Positions 25,633 to 38,600 of a DNA stretch of 64,000 bases are shown piece by piece (the stretch's first letter is position 1; each line of letters starts with the position of its first letter). The notes under the pieces are model-generated. The model did no database searches, was not told the origin of the DNA, and was given only the letters and a program-made list of their open reading frames with translations. Source of the stretch: Vespa crabro. Lineage: Eukaryota; Arthropoda; Insecta; Hymenoptera; Vespidae. Position numbers and translations under genes: made by a program. The stretch spans positions 14,280,837-14,344,836 of the forward strand of contig NC_060955.1 in NCBI RefSeq assembly GCF_910589235.1, written 5' to 3'.

Positions 25633-26934
25633 TAGAATACATTGATAGGGTAAAGTCGCGGATAGGGTCTCGATCAAAAATAAAGTAGATCTCGGTAACT
25701 TATCGTCTCTCTTGATTTACTCCGATCAAGTCACGTGCCTCGTTTTGGTTGGTATAGAACTTTATTCAAGATGAGGCCCTTTTATTTCACTCCTGACGAC
25801 ATCTACCTCCCTCAAGAAATTTGTCTCTTTTAGATCTTACCTCATTGGATGCAATGATTGGTGTATTCACTATCAGGTGTTTATCCATGGAACTAATTCT
25901 TGTTTATGTCTGAAACGTCTCACGACGATCCTGTATGATCACTCTCTTGGATATCTCTTGCCATGAGTCTGCCTGCATTGGGAACGTCTGGTAAGTAGGG
26001 ACAGAAAATGAATGTGAGTAATATGGAGGAAATTCTTACGTCTTCATTAAACACCACACTTAATTAACAAGAACAACAATTTATTTAAACACTAGAATAA
26101 AATTAGAATACACCTTTAGTACACGTCGTTAGCAACCAGAGAAGCTAGTTGATTTTGGAAAGAATGTATAAATTAGTTTCGCATCTAATGCATATCTGGT
26201 CGAAGCTGTCAATTTTTATAATTATAGAATAAGAATGATAAAATGCTTGCAATGAATTAACTATGTAAAATTAAATTGGCAAAATTCGGAAAAAGAATAT
26301 GCATTTGCTGCCTTCTCACGGCGGTGAGCCCCAAGATAAGTCAATGTTCAGGCGTGGCTCGCGCACGAATTGCGGGCGCACACTTACTGCATGCATTTGT
26401 CCATGAATCATCGGCTCTTTCGTCGGGAGCTCGGGGTTGGCATGCGCTTATCGCCGGATGTAGTCTAGACACTTGTAATAGAAGTGTTTTAGAATTACAG
26501 GACTTGTTATAACAAAGATTATGATAGTATAATAATTACAAAAAAAAATATAATGCAATATAAAATTAATGGTATTTATACGGAACGTTGTTAATTAATT
26601 GTTATATGACTATGTAGTTATTTTATTGTTTGTAAAAATTCATAATCTATAATCTCATAATCATCTATTATCTATTAATTTGCGAATTATAAAATTTGCC
26701 ATCAATTATTGCTAAGGTTATTGGTTGTGACTATTGTTGTTATATATAAAAAAAAAAGGTAAAGTTGGTAATTATGTTAAATTGATATTGGTTACGGGAT
26801 AATGTTAAAATTACTGGTTGCAAATATTATATTCATTATTTACTATTACACAAATAGTCAAAGAATTGTTTGAGAATGTCTGCATACGACACTAATTTGA
26901 GAGCGCTGCTCATTGGCATAACTGATTATTATTT
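25633..26934. other. Non-satellite insert, possible LTR-element debris
   Basis: The satellite breaks at about 25,632. On the minus strand, 25,633-25,815 has a purine-rich TTGAGGGAGGTAGA followed by TGTCGTCAGG and AATAAA motifs, as at a 3' LTR boundary. Around 26,030-26,100 the minus strand shows AATAAA and TTGTTGTTCTTG. A GC-rich patch covers 26,276-26,512. I could not recognise a protein. The remainder, 26,540-26,934, is plain AT-rich DNA. The LTR interpretation is tentative. Confidence 0.35.
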
Positions 26935-27003
26935 TATAAAATACTTATTTAAGTTATCGTTTATTATCTAATATACGCTACATTTATTACTAGAAAATAT
27001 GGT

Positions 27004-27088
<85 letters not shown>

Positions 27089-27500
27089 TTAGTTATTGGT
27101 AAATCCATCGTGTTGTTATCTGTCCTTTTAAGTTGTTAATCATTATAAATTATAAAGTATTATTATCATTATTATTGTTGGCATTGATTATTGAGAAGTA
27201 TTTTATTTTTTATCATTAGTTACAGATAAGTAAGATTACCGACTTGTAGTTGTTACCTACGTTTAATTATAATCAACAGTCTGCGTTTAGCCGTGGTGGC
27301 ATTACCGACAGTAATTTTATTGATTGTATGTTACCGACGGAATGATAACCGACAATAGTCCTGGTGGAGTGCATCCCATTAATATACCCCACAAAAGACA
27401 ATATAACTAAATATAAAGAATTTTATTAATATAATTTAAGGAAATAACAACATTAATGATGGTATTACGTTCCACGTAGCTACATACTGATCGATATATT
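26935..27500 (+). repeat. ~560-bp dispersed repeat, copy 2, at an orientation switch
   Basis: Homologous to 16,055-16,590 in the same orientation, with a longer (TAA)n tract at 27,007-27,086. It lies between forward B satellite to the left and reverse satellite to the right. Confidence 0.85.
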
Positions 27501-27899
27501 GAGTAAATAAAGTAAATTAAAGTATTAGGATATTTGATAAACTAACATAACTATTGTGATATAATATAAAAGGTTAATTAAAATGTAGTTGTAAATGATA
27601 TCACCTAAAACTGTAATTATTAACTAGCATGATTAAAAAGAAAAATTTTATATCGAACATAAAACTATATATACATGTATACCTTAGAATAAAGTAAGAG
27701 GTATATTGCCCGTAAAAGTCTAAATATAAGACTCTCATGTGAAACTTACAAGGAACGTATTATGAATATTATATATACATATAAAAGGTATTATATAAAA
27801 TACTGTCTATAATTAAAAGATACCTTAATCCTATGGCTTTATACTGTTCTGGGATGAGTCGCACAGCGACGTGACAATATCTTTTCCCTAGATCTTCAT
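27501..27899. other. AT-rich segment, nothing recognised
   Basis: No repeat, reading frame or RNA signature identified. The satellite resumes at about 27,900. Confidence 0.5.
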
Positions 27900-30767
27900 C
27901 GCATGAATGTGGTCATCATCAGTACATGAAAATTTGAAATTTCGTCCAATTTGTTTGAAAATTGATTCTATCGACGCAGAATAAAAAGAATAACAAGAAA
28001 ATATTTTGTATACAAGGATTCAATTCGAACAATAACAGAGAATTGCATATAAAATCAGAAAAACGTGCGAAAACAGATATAAAACAAAATTACTCGAAAA
28101 GGAGTTATGCCACAATTCAAAAAATGATTCTAAACTATTCGGCATATTGTTTTACATAAGAATCTCGTCTTGTTCTAATCAAATTCAAGCTTTCTGAGAC
28201 CATTTCTTCATGTTTTACGTTTCTTCTAACATATATGGTCATCGTTGGAACATGAAAAGATGATATCTCTTCTTATTCGTTTGAAAAGGAATTCTATCAA
28301 CGCAGATTAAAAAGAGTAACAAGAATATAATGTGCCAACATGGATACAATACGAACAGCAACGGGGAATTAGTGTATAATTTCAGTAAAACGAATTTTCG
28401 ATACGGAAAAATAAAGAACGAAGTAAATCCTATAGAATTAGAGCAACACTTCAGAAAATTTTACACAAAGATTAAGCAGAATGCGTTATATAAGAGAAGA
28501 TCGTCGATTTAATCTGATTTGAGGTTTTTGTAAACAAGAAACTTTAAAATCTCTTCCGGTTTCTTCGAAAACGTATTCTACCGATGAAAAATAAAGAGAG
28601 TAACCAAACATAACGTATTTGGAAAGATGCATTTCGAACAACAACGGAGAATTGGCGTATAATATGATAGAAACATGTAATTCTTGACACAGATAGGTAA
28701 GAATCGATATAGCTCCGAAAAAAGTTGTGCTACAATTTAGAGAATGTTACCAAACAATTCATCAGAGCGCATTATATGAGAATTAACTATCGCGATAATC
28801 GATTTCGATGTTCAACATGAAAAATTAAAATCACTTCATCTGAAAAAGGATTCTATCAATGCAAAATAAAGAGAATAACAAGAATACAACCTTCTTGCGA
28901 GGATTCATTTCGAACAGCAACGGGAAGTTGGCATAGTATCAGAGAAATGTGCAATTCTTGATACAGATTGGTATAAATCTAAATAAAGGTATGGATCTTA
29001 AACGGATTCGAGGCTTTTGATGTCATTTTATTAAGTTCTACGCCTTTTCACCCGTATACGACCATCGTTAGAACTCGAAATTTGAAATCTCATCTGAATC
29101 CTCCGAAAACGAATTCTATCGAAGCAACTGAAAAAAAGTAACATGAAAAAATCGTGCTTGCTAGGATATAATTCGACCTGCAAAGGGGAATTAGCGTACT
29201 AGCGCATCGAAGAAACGTGCGATTCCATGCTCACATAGCCAAAAATCGAAATAATTCTGATAGATGTTGTGAAACACTATTTTAAATTTTACCAAACGAT
29301 TCAGCAGACAGAACTACATAAGAAACAAGTCTTGGTTGAACCGAATGTATAGTTTTTTATAACTTTTCGTTATGTTATACGTCTATTTTCGCTTATGAAG
29401 CCATAGTCGTAACAAGAAAAATTGAAATCTCTTCCGATTTCTCCCAAAATATATTCTATCATCGTCGCTCAAAGAGAGTAATAAGAAAATGACATGATTG
29501 ACAAGATACAATACGAAATCCAGCGGAGAATGATCATAATGTAGGAGAAACATGAAATTACGAACTCAGAAAGATAAGAATCGAAATAAATTTGACTATT
29601 CTGGAAATGTTCCCAAACGATTCAACAGTCTGAACTACATAAGGTCTGGGTTGAAACGTATTGGTTATTTTTGATACTATTTTCTTATGTGTTACGTCTG
29701 CTCTCGCTTATACGGAATCAGAATCCGGATCATAATCGGAATAAGAAAACAGGATATCTCGTCCGATTCCTTCGAAAATGGATTCTATCAACGAAGCTGA
29801 AAAAAAGTAATATGAATATAATATTATTGGAAGGATACAATTCGAACTGCAATGGTGAATTGGCGTAATGTCGGAGAAACGTGCACTTTTGGACCGACAG
29901 AAATTGGACCACACTTTTGGAAATGTAATCAAACGATTTAGCAGTCTAAATTACATTAGTTACAAACGGATTAGTTGAAACGGATTAAAGGTTATTGATA
30001 TTATTTCATTACGTTTTATATCTATTCTCGCTTATACGTCCATCTTCAGAACAAGAAAAGTTTAAATCTCGTCTGATTCCTTCGAAAACGGATTCCATCA
30101 AAGCAGCTGAAAGAGAATAACAATAGTATAACATGCTTGCGAGGATACAATTCGTACTATAACGGAAAATTGACGTAACATAGAAGAAAAGTGCGATTCC
30201 GATCTCAGATACGAAAGAATGGAAATAGCTAAAACAGAAATTGTGTCATGTTGGAATCTGAAAATGTTAAGAATCGATTCAGCGAACTGAATAATATAGG
30301 AAGAATATAATGGCTGAAACAGATTCGAGGTTTTAAACAACCTTTCAATTCGACATACGTCGCTTTTTGCGAACGCGACCAATAATCAAAACGTGAAAAA
30401 TTCAAATCTCATCCAATTCTCAAACAAACGAATTCTTTCGACGCTTCTTTTCAACAAGAATATAACGTTTTGTCGAGAATATTAATTGAATTGCAACGAA
30501 GATTTGGTGTTGTCGCGCAGACACGTTGAATTCTCGATCCAGCAGCTAAGGATCGATATAACTCTGACAGATGCTATACCCGAGTTCAAAAACTGTTATC
30601 GATCATCACTGAACTGAATTATATAGGAAAAATATCATGGCTGAAACGGATTCGAAGTTTTAAGTAACTTTTCGGTTGGTCAATTTTCGTATGCAAACGC
30701 TCAACAAAACGTGAAAAGTAAATGCCTCGTCCAATTAGGAATAAAAAAAGGATTAAAAAGGATATAA

Positions 30768-31727
30768 TGGGTTGTTCGGAAAGTAATTTCGTTTCTTCTT
30801 GTGAAAATGAAAGACAATTTTCGTATAATAAACAAATATTTTATTAAATTATATATTAGCCATTCTGGTCCTATACCTTTTGCCATCTTTCTGGTAATAG
30901 CATGATTCCACGCTCACAAAATTTTTGGTCTTTGCTGACAAAAAACTGATCGAGGTGGTTTTTGACCTCCTCATTTGAATTGAAGGTTCTACTGTCTAAA
31001 AAATTTTGCAGGGACCGGAACAAATAATAATCCGAAGGTGCCAAATCTGGAGAATATGGTGAGTGTGGCATTGTATCCCATTCAAGCTGTAAAAGTTTTT
31101 GGCGAGAGACCAAACTTGTATGAGGTCTCGCATTATCTTGGTGAAACACTACACCTTTTCTGTTGATTAATTCTGGCCTTTTTTGTTGAAATGCATTATT
31201 CAGTTTGTCCAGCTGATTATCTGGATTAACTGTATTATCCGGTAAAATCTCAAAAAAAACGATTCCTTTAAAATCCCACAAAACAGACAGCATCACCTTT
31301 TTTTGATGGATATTGGCTTTGGAAATGCTTTGAGCCGGTTCATCTTTTTTGCTCCATAATGTCATAAATAGTTGAATTTGATAAATTTAACCTCTCATCG
31401 ATCTCACGTGTTGTTATTCGCCGGTTTACATCAATTAATGCCTTTATCGTGTCTTTATCAGCTTCAATCGGCCTTCCAGAATGTGGTGCATCTTCGACAT
31501 CGAAATTTTGCAAATCAGTTCTGGCACTGACGTACTGACAACACATCTTCTCCATACACCTCGATTAATTTCTTTCTGGCTTGAACAGCATTTTTACCTT
31601 TTCTATAGTAAAAAAGGAAAATATGACGAAAATGCTGCTTATTGCTATACATATTTAAACTACTTGCACCATTTGCAGCATTTAAACTACTATTGGCACC
31701 AACTAAAAACTACTGCGTAGAACCAAT
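30768..31727 (-). mobile_element. Mariner (Tc1/mariner superfamily) element with internal deletion
   Basis: The left end, TGGGTTGTTCGGAAAGTAATTTCG, and the right end (complement TTGGTTCTACGCAGTAGTTTTTAG) look like imperfect terminal inverted repeats. The transposase lies between them on the minus strand. The span is about 960 bp, against roughly 1.3 kb for a full mariner. It is inserted in reverse satellite. About 100 bp to the right of it (31,728-31,830) is neither satellite nor recognisable transposon. Confidence 0.8.
30847..31645 (-). pseudogene. Mariner transposase, deleted and interrupted
   Basis: The N-terminal part begins near 31,645 (QHFRHIFLFYYRKGKNAVQA) and its start codon is lost. 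A stop and a small deletion fall near 31,520. The helix-turn-helix part continues (DVEDAPHSGRPIEADKDTIK, RITTREIDERLNLSNSTIYD). A deletion then joins it to WSKKDEPAQSISKANIHQKK at about 31,350, removing roughly 60 residues that include the first catalytic Asp. The second Asp (VVFHQDNARPHTS) and third Asp (YSPDLAPSDYYLF) segments remain. Stops at about 30,868 and just beyond replace the last residues. Not functional. Confidence 0.88.
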
Positions 31728-32314
31728 TGGACTTTTTCACACACAAGCCTTGCTATATCAGCTCTCAAAACATATGATTATGCGGCTTAAATGTGAAGTT
31801 GGTTGCAAAAAAATACAATTAAATCCTCTGTCGGATTGGATTCTTGATATTAAAATGACGAATCAAGATGAGTCCGAGAAAAGCCATTCCACAGTTCTAG
31901 AAATGTTACCAATCGATTTAACCGACTGGATTACTTATAAAAAATTTCTTTGTTAAAAAGGTTTCGAAGTTTTGAGTATCCTCTCGTTTCGAGTTCGGTC
32001 GATTTTCGCGGACGCGAACGCTCATCGACGAAAGAAGAACATATAAACCGTTCGATTCTCATGAAAACGGATTCATTTAACGATTAAACTGACTGAATTA
32101 CTTATGTAGCATTTCTTTATTAAAGTGTATTCGAGGATTGTGGTAACTTTTCGTTACGATTTACATCGATTTTCGTATTCGTGAAAAGTAGTTTTCATTT
32201 AAAGCTTAACGAGAACAATTAGAATATAATATTCTATTGCGGATATTATTTCAATTACAACAAGAATTGTGTTTTTCTATCAATACAATGGATTCGCGAT
32301 TTAGCAGTGAAGGA

Positions 32315-32400
32315 TTAACCCTTTGCACTCGGCTGTCCCCTCTCGTGGGACATCGCAATTCTAGCATATCACTCGGATGTCCCCTCTCATGGGACATTAA
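32315..32400. mobile_element. 78-bp TTAA-flanked mini-insert with piggyBac-like terminus
   Basis: TTAA at 32,315-32,318 and 32,397-32,400 flank 78 bp beginning CCCTTTGCACTCGG. The insert contains two copies of GTCCCCTCTCnTGGGAC, each an inverted repeat. Neighbouring monomers read continuously across the site (GAAGGA then AATAATTCC). The start resembles ends of some insect piggyBac elements. No transposase is present. Confidence 0.65.
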
Positions 32401-34985
32401 AATAATTCCAATAGAAACAATTCCACAGTTCAGGAAATGTTACCAATCCATTCAGCCGACTTAATTACATAAAAAGCATTTCTTTGTTAAAACGCTTTCG
32501 AGAATTATGGTTTTCTTGAGTTACAGGTACGTCAATTTTTGTGTACGTGACCGCAAATCAAACGAGACAAGTAAATAATCGGATTCATTTAATGCGACAT
32601 AACAAGAGAAACTAGAATATTATGTTCTGTCGAGGTTATTATTTGAATTAGAAAAGGAATTGGAGTTTCTTCGCTGACACAAAGGATATTTGATTTAGAA
32701 ATTACTGATCGAAATAAGACCGAGAGAAGCAATTACATAGTTTATGAAGTGTAAGTAATATACAATTGAATGAATTATTTACAATGAATTTCACCCTTTA
32801 AAATGTTTCGAGGTTTTAAGTATCCTCTTGTTTCGAGTACCATCGATTTTTGCGTACGCGAACAGTCATCCTAACGTGAAAAGTAGATTCCTCGTCTGAT
32901 TCTCAAGAAAACGGATTCATTAGACACAGCTTTAAGATAGCAACTAAAATATAATGTTCTTCCCAGGTTATTATTTGAATTACAACGGAAAATTGGCAAT
33001 TTTTCCCTGATCCGAAGGATTCTTGATTTAGAAATTATGGATTGAAAAAAGTTCGAGAGAAGCTATTTCACAGTTCATGAAATGTAACCAATTAATTCAA
33101 CCGACTGAATTACACATGCACCTTTTCTTAGTTAAGACAGTATCGAATTTTTGAGTATCTTATCATTTCGCCTGACGTCGATATTCTCGTACACATCCGC
33201 AAATCAAAACGTAAAAAATTGAAATTTCATCCGAATCTCACGAAACCGAATTCTATCGACGTTTCTTTTCGAAAGTGCATAATTCTTGGGCGAGGACATT
33301 CTTCGAATTCCAACGATTAATTGCAGTCGTTTAACAAAACCGAGCTATCTTTGGTTCAGCATTTAAGAATTGAAATAACTCCGACAGAAGATGCGTCACA
33401 GTTCATAAAATATTACTAATCGATTCTAACAACTAAATTACATAAGAGGCATTTCTTGATTAAAACGGTTTTGCGGTTTTTAGAATCAACTCGTTACGAA
33501 TCATGTAGAATTTTTCATACGTGATCACAATTCAAAACATGAGAAGTTGATGTCTCGTCCAATTTTCACACAATAGGTGTTATTTAACGCGACTTAACGA
33601 GAGCAACTATAATTTAATGTTTTCCCGAGAATATTATTTGAATTACAATGAAGAATTTGGGTTTCTTCATTGACACGAAGGATTCTTAATTTACCAGTTA
33701 TGGATTGAAATAAATCCAACAGAAGCCTTGACATGAATGTGGAAATGAAACCAATCGATTCAACCGACTAAATTAAATAAGAAGCATTTCTTGGATAAAA
33801 CGGTTTCGAGATTTTGAGTTACGAGTTACGTCAATTTAGGCGTACGCAACCACTAATAAAAATGTAAAAAATCTCATCTGAATTTTACGAAACTAAATCC
33901 TATTAAGGCGGCTTCAAAAAGAATATTAAACTTGAGTGAAGACATCTTTCGAATTACAACGTAGAATTGGTGTTGTTTAGCAGACACGAACTATTTTTGA
34001 CTCAGCATTTAAGAATTGAAATAACTCCAACAAAAGATACGCTATAGTTCAGAAAATGTTACTAACCAATTGAGCCAACTGAATTATATAAGAAATATTT
34101 CTTGGTTGAGACGGATTCGAGGTTTTGGATATCTTTTCGTTTCGACTTACGTCGACTTTTGCGTACACAAACGCTTATCAAAACATGAAAAATTTTAATC
34201 TCGTCCGATTCTGATGGAATCGGATTCATTCATAGAAATTATGACAAAAGTCAGAAAATGATACGAATCGATACAACTGACTGAATTACATACGCAACCT
34301 TTCTTGATTAAAATTGTTTTGAAGTTTTATGTATCCTCTCATTTCGAGTACATCGATTTTCGTGTAAGTGAACGCTCATCAAAACTGAAAAATTGAAACC
34401 TGACCCAATCCAACGAAACCATATTCTATTGACGTGACTTAACAAGAGCAAAAATAATATTAAACTTGAACGAGAACATTCTTTAAATTGCAACATAAAA
34501 TTGAAGTCGTTTAACAAACCCGAGCTATTATTGGTTCTGCATTTAAAGATTGAAATAACTCCGACAGAAAATACGCCACAGTTCAAATGTTACCAATCAA
34601 TTTAACCGACTGAATTATATATGAAGTATTTCTTGAATTAATACGTTTTCGAGATTTCAAGGTTTCGAGGTTTTGAGTATCCACTCTTTACGACTTTAGT
34701 CGATTTTCGCATACGTGACTGAAAATCGAAATGTGAAAAGTAGAAATCTTGTCCGGTAGTCACGAAATCGGATTCATTCAACGAGGCTTAACGAGAGCAA
34801 CTAGAATGTAATGTTCTTCCGAATATATTATTTGAATTACAATATAGAATTGGCATTGTTTCGAAGATACAAAGGATTCTTAACTTACCAGTTAAGGATC
34901 GAAATAATTGCTAGGATCGAAAGAAGCTATGCCATAGTTCAAAAAAGGTATCAAAAGGTTCAGCTGAATTACATAAAAAGTATAT

Positions 34986-35675
34986 TTTGATTGAAATGGA
35001 TTTGAAGTTTAAATATCCTTTATTTTCGAGTTACGTCATTTCGGTGACTCAGGCGATTCTTCATTCTGCAGTTCAAGATCGAAATAACTCCAACAGAAGT
35101 TTGACACAATTAAGGATATATTACCAATTGATTTAGGCAACTATGTATTGCTGTGTTTCGCAAATTTATGTGACATAACTGGCCAAAACGGAGGATTTAT
35201 TTTGTTTAAATAAATTTTGAAATAACAATTTCTGACTATTGACGAACGTTCATAACGATTCAAATTTTATTTGTCTTTCATTTCCACTGATATCATTATA
35301 ATTAATGTAATCTGTATCGCATTGCCACTTTATATTATATTCTTTTACAATTAATATATGTATCGGCATATGAAACAAAAAATTATTTATTACGTAATAT
35401 AAAATACCATTCTTATTTTTGATAAATGTAACTTTTTGAATAAAGATTTTAGAATGAAACATACAAAAATATTTTATATGAAATATTTAAACAATTGAAA
35501 TGTCCTAAATTAGTACCTGTAGATGTGCACCTACCTGATTATTCTTGTTACTTTGAAACTTCTTTGAAATTCAATAACATCGATATACGCAATCTTGTAG
35601 CGTTTTGTTCTGAACATTGGCACACACTTCTCGGATGGCCATATTACACGCTTAAAAGTGTTGACTACTCCATGT
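34986..35675. other. Satellite-to-gene transition, nothing recognised
   Basis: AT-rich DNA between the last recognisable satellite monomer and the duplication boundary. A 60-codon reading frame at 35,495-35,677 ends at the boundary but matches no family that I know. Confidence 0.5.
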
Positions 35676-38600
35676 AGAACAGGCGTAATGCTTGGTCGAT
35701 TGTAATACACAGTTTCATTTTAAAGACGAAGGTTTAATCTACGAGACCCTTTAGGCGAATTTTTGAAACAGCTTTATTTTCTTTGAAAAAAAATAGTGTA
35801 AAATGGTATTTTTTCGAGAATAGTTTATGCACAAATAAAAAGCTTTTTCAAAACTGCGCCAAAAGTGCGCCGTAAATTTAACTTTCATTTTTAAAATGAA
35901 ACCTTGCTCATCAAAATTGATCGAGAATTACTTCTGTTCTCCTTGATGGACTAACTGCTGCTTTCGATATTTTTCACGAAGAAAAAGTTTAGTATTGTGG
36001 CGCCTCTCGAAATTTGTGTCAGAAAATATGAAGCTCGTACCATCACTACTGATTTTCATATCACCCTTGAATGAGGTCAGCCATTACCTACTTGGTTGTG
36101 TGCGTAAATAGCTGATCAAATTTTTTGAAAATTTTCAAACGCAAAGAAATGGGTTTCACCATCCTCGCACGGAGAAGCTCACTCGATCATTTTAATAAGA
36201 TTTGTCCAGCATAATTTTACAGCAAAAATAAGAAAATACGTGTTCAATCGTTTATATCAAAGGATCTGAATTTCTAAAATATTGTTAAATTTTGGAAATA
36301 TTTGTAATTTCTTTTAAATTTCATAAATTAAAAAAATAGAAATTCTACAAACAATGCGTAGTACATTGGCAAACGTTTATATTCATAATTCAGGAATTCT
36401 AGATTCCAGATTGAATGATATTTCGGCAGTTTTCTTTTATTATATCGATGTAAAAGTAAATAATGAACTAATTTACTCTTTTTTCCTTATTTGATAATTT
36501 AATAAAGTGTTATTATTCAATCTCTTATATTTATTTCTTCCACTGATGGCTGACGTGAATTTCGCGGTGATCTGTGCTAGATTAGGGCACAGCAGCGGTA
36601 TAATTATGTTCGAATGCATTTTGCAAAATTTGTCGATTATTTTTTCAAAATGAATAATTAATGAACATATATATTATATATTATTTTTAATAAAGATCAA
36701 AATGTGAGTTCATTCCCATATCATTTACGAGAATTTTCTCCCAGCATTATTTTGTTATAGTTTTCTTTGTATGAGTTCACTTATATTATTACTATTATTA
36801 CTACTATTACTATAATAATAATATATTATGTAATAATATAGTAATAAAAATAGTAATAAGAAGAAACAGAAGAATATACTTATATTGTATACATCATGGC
36901 AAATATGATGACGGTAATTTATAATAACAGAAGAAGGAAAAATGTATGATTTAACGTGGTGGTTTGACGGACGAACTTTCAATGAATCTTGTCATTGATA
37001 ATTTCGATATATGACTGCTTATCGATAGATACGTTTAATACAACATATATATATCGATGACATATGAAGAAAATTACGAAACGTTTCTTTTATTTACGCC
37101 GCTATAGTTTTTCTTTCTCTTATCATCTTATGATCGTTATGCATTTGATTTCACACTGTTTTTTACACATGATCAGTCGAAGCTAATTGTCTTTACTATC
37201 ATAATATAAAATTAAATAATATCTAGATGTATATAAATAATATTTAAGTATATTTTTATTATTATTATTATTATCAGTAATAGTAGTAGTAGTATTAATA
37301 GTAATAGTAGTAGCAATAATCGAAGTAATATAGAATAGATTAATTCTACAGGGAAAACCACGCAAAAAAAACACTGTAAATTCTACTTCATAGGTAGTGT
37401 GAAAATGAACTCGTGTTTTAATTTATATTAAAATAATATAATATTACATATTCACTAATTATTTTTCAGAAAATATTCGACAAATTCTTATTTTTTGTCA
37501 CAGATTTATATACTAATTTTGATATGTGTCAATTTTATTTATTATTTGCTATGCATTTTTTGTAGAATAAATATAAACAGAAGTCGTATCTAATACGGAT
37601 CACTGCGAAACTCGCACGCTAAAAAAGATATATAAGATATATAAAAGATATACGAGAGGCTGAAAAGGGTGCGTTCACAGTCTACTATTAGTAAAGTCTA
37701 CTAAACTACTTATTCTAATTCACACGAAATCAATTGTTACGTACGCGTAAGAGGGGAATAACCAAACAAGCTTATACACCGATACGATAGACGTTAAATG
37801 GTGAGGACAGCGTTCCCAGTAAGCTTGCATTCGTAATTCATATTTTGTCCATATCATCGCTGAAGTCACACGCTTTAAACAAAAGGTAGTGAACAGTCTT
37901 AATGTCCATACGTATTCTGTTAATGAGATCAATTTTTATTTCTCTCGTTACTGTATGTGATAAGTAATAACCCAGCGTTTCTTGATATACCATACATGTA
38001 TTATTGAGAATGTATGATCTTAGCTTCGATGTGATATAATCTGTAATACCTGCATGTTTTTGTTTCATTGTTATTTCGATCGCGTTATTCATTCATTAAA
38101 CGTTTGTAACTTTTGGACCATTTAAAATTTACATCACTCGGAGTACAGACCTAAAAGTGATAGTACCTATATATATATATATTATTTGTTTTAATCGAAT
38201 ACAGAAGAAGTAATCTCGTAACGCCAATAAAGACATGTATAGATGTCAATCTTTACATGTTTATATGTTTGAAGGGATTCTCTTATCGATAAAAAATTGT
38301 TTTCTAGAATATAATACAAATATAAATAGTTACTTTTATCAAGAAATTATATATTGGTATCTCCATTGTTTCTAATCTATAAATGTATATTATTTTCTTA
38401 AACAGTATGCTATACTATTTAATGAAATAATATACATTTATAGATTCTCATTCATTATATAAAAAGTGCTAGAACATATATAAACATATCTGTAGTTATA
38501 TATGTGCGATTGACTTATCTAACAATCTTATAATTGTACTCTAATGGAATATGTATTGATTTTATGCAAGCTACCTTGAAAACTGACGATTTTATATTGT

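Larger units (their letters stand above)
27900..34985 (-). repeat. 340-bp satellite, subfamilies B grading into C, reverse array (~20 monomers)
   Basis: The box reversed (ATTCTATCGACGCAGAATAAA and variants) recurs near 27,966, 28,292, 28,575, 28,851, 29,114, 29,454, 29,782, 30,090 and 30,430. To the right, monomers become a third form (C) marked by GAATTACAACG-AGAATTGG, CGAAATAACTCCGACAGAAG and GTTACCAATCGATTCAACCGACTGAATTA, near 31,906, 32,437, 33,080, 33,410, 33,745 and 34,065. The array is interrupted by a mariner and a small TTAA-flanked insert, and it fades out at about 34,985. Confidence 0.92.

Noticed and set aside
26276..26512. 78-codon frame in a GC-rich patch
   Set aside because: No family signature. 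The open frame is explained by GC-rich composition. Kept only as part of the unidentified insert.
4908..34985. Many 60-110 codon frames on both strands in the satellite arrays
   Set aside because: They recur with the 340-bp period, have no family signatures and are not preserved between monomers. Chance frames in a satellite.
35495..35677. 60-codon frame ending exactly at the duplication boundary
   Set aside because: No recognisable motif, splice context or start context; it is not present in copy 2.
37720..38092. Two overlapping minus-strand frames (repeated at 62,120-62,492)
   Set aside because: Their exact preservation in copy 2 reflects the youth of the duplication, not selection. No domain recognised, and they lie beyond the COG2 stop.
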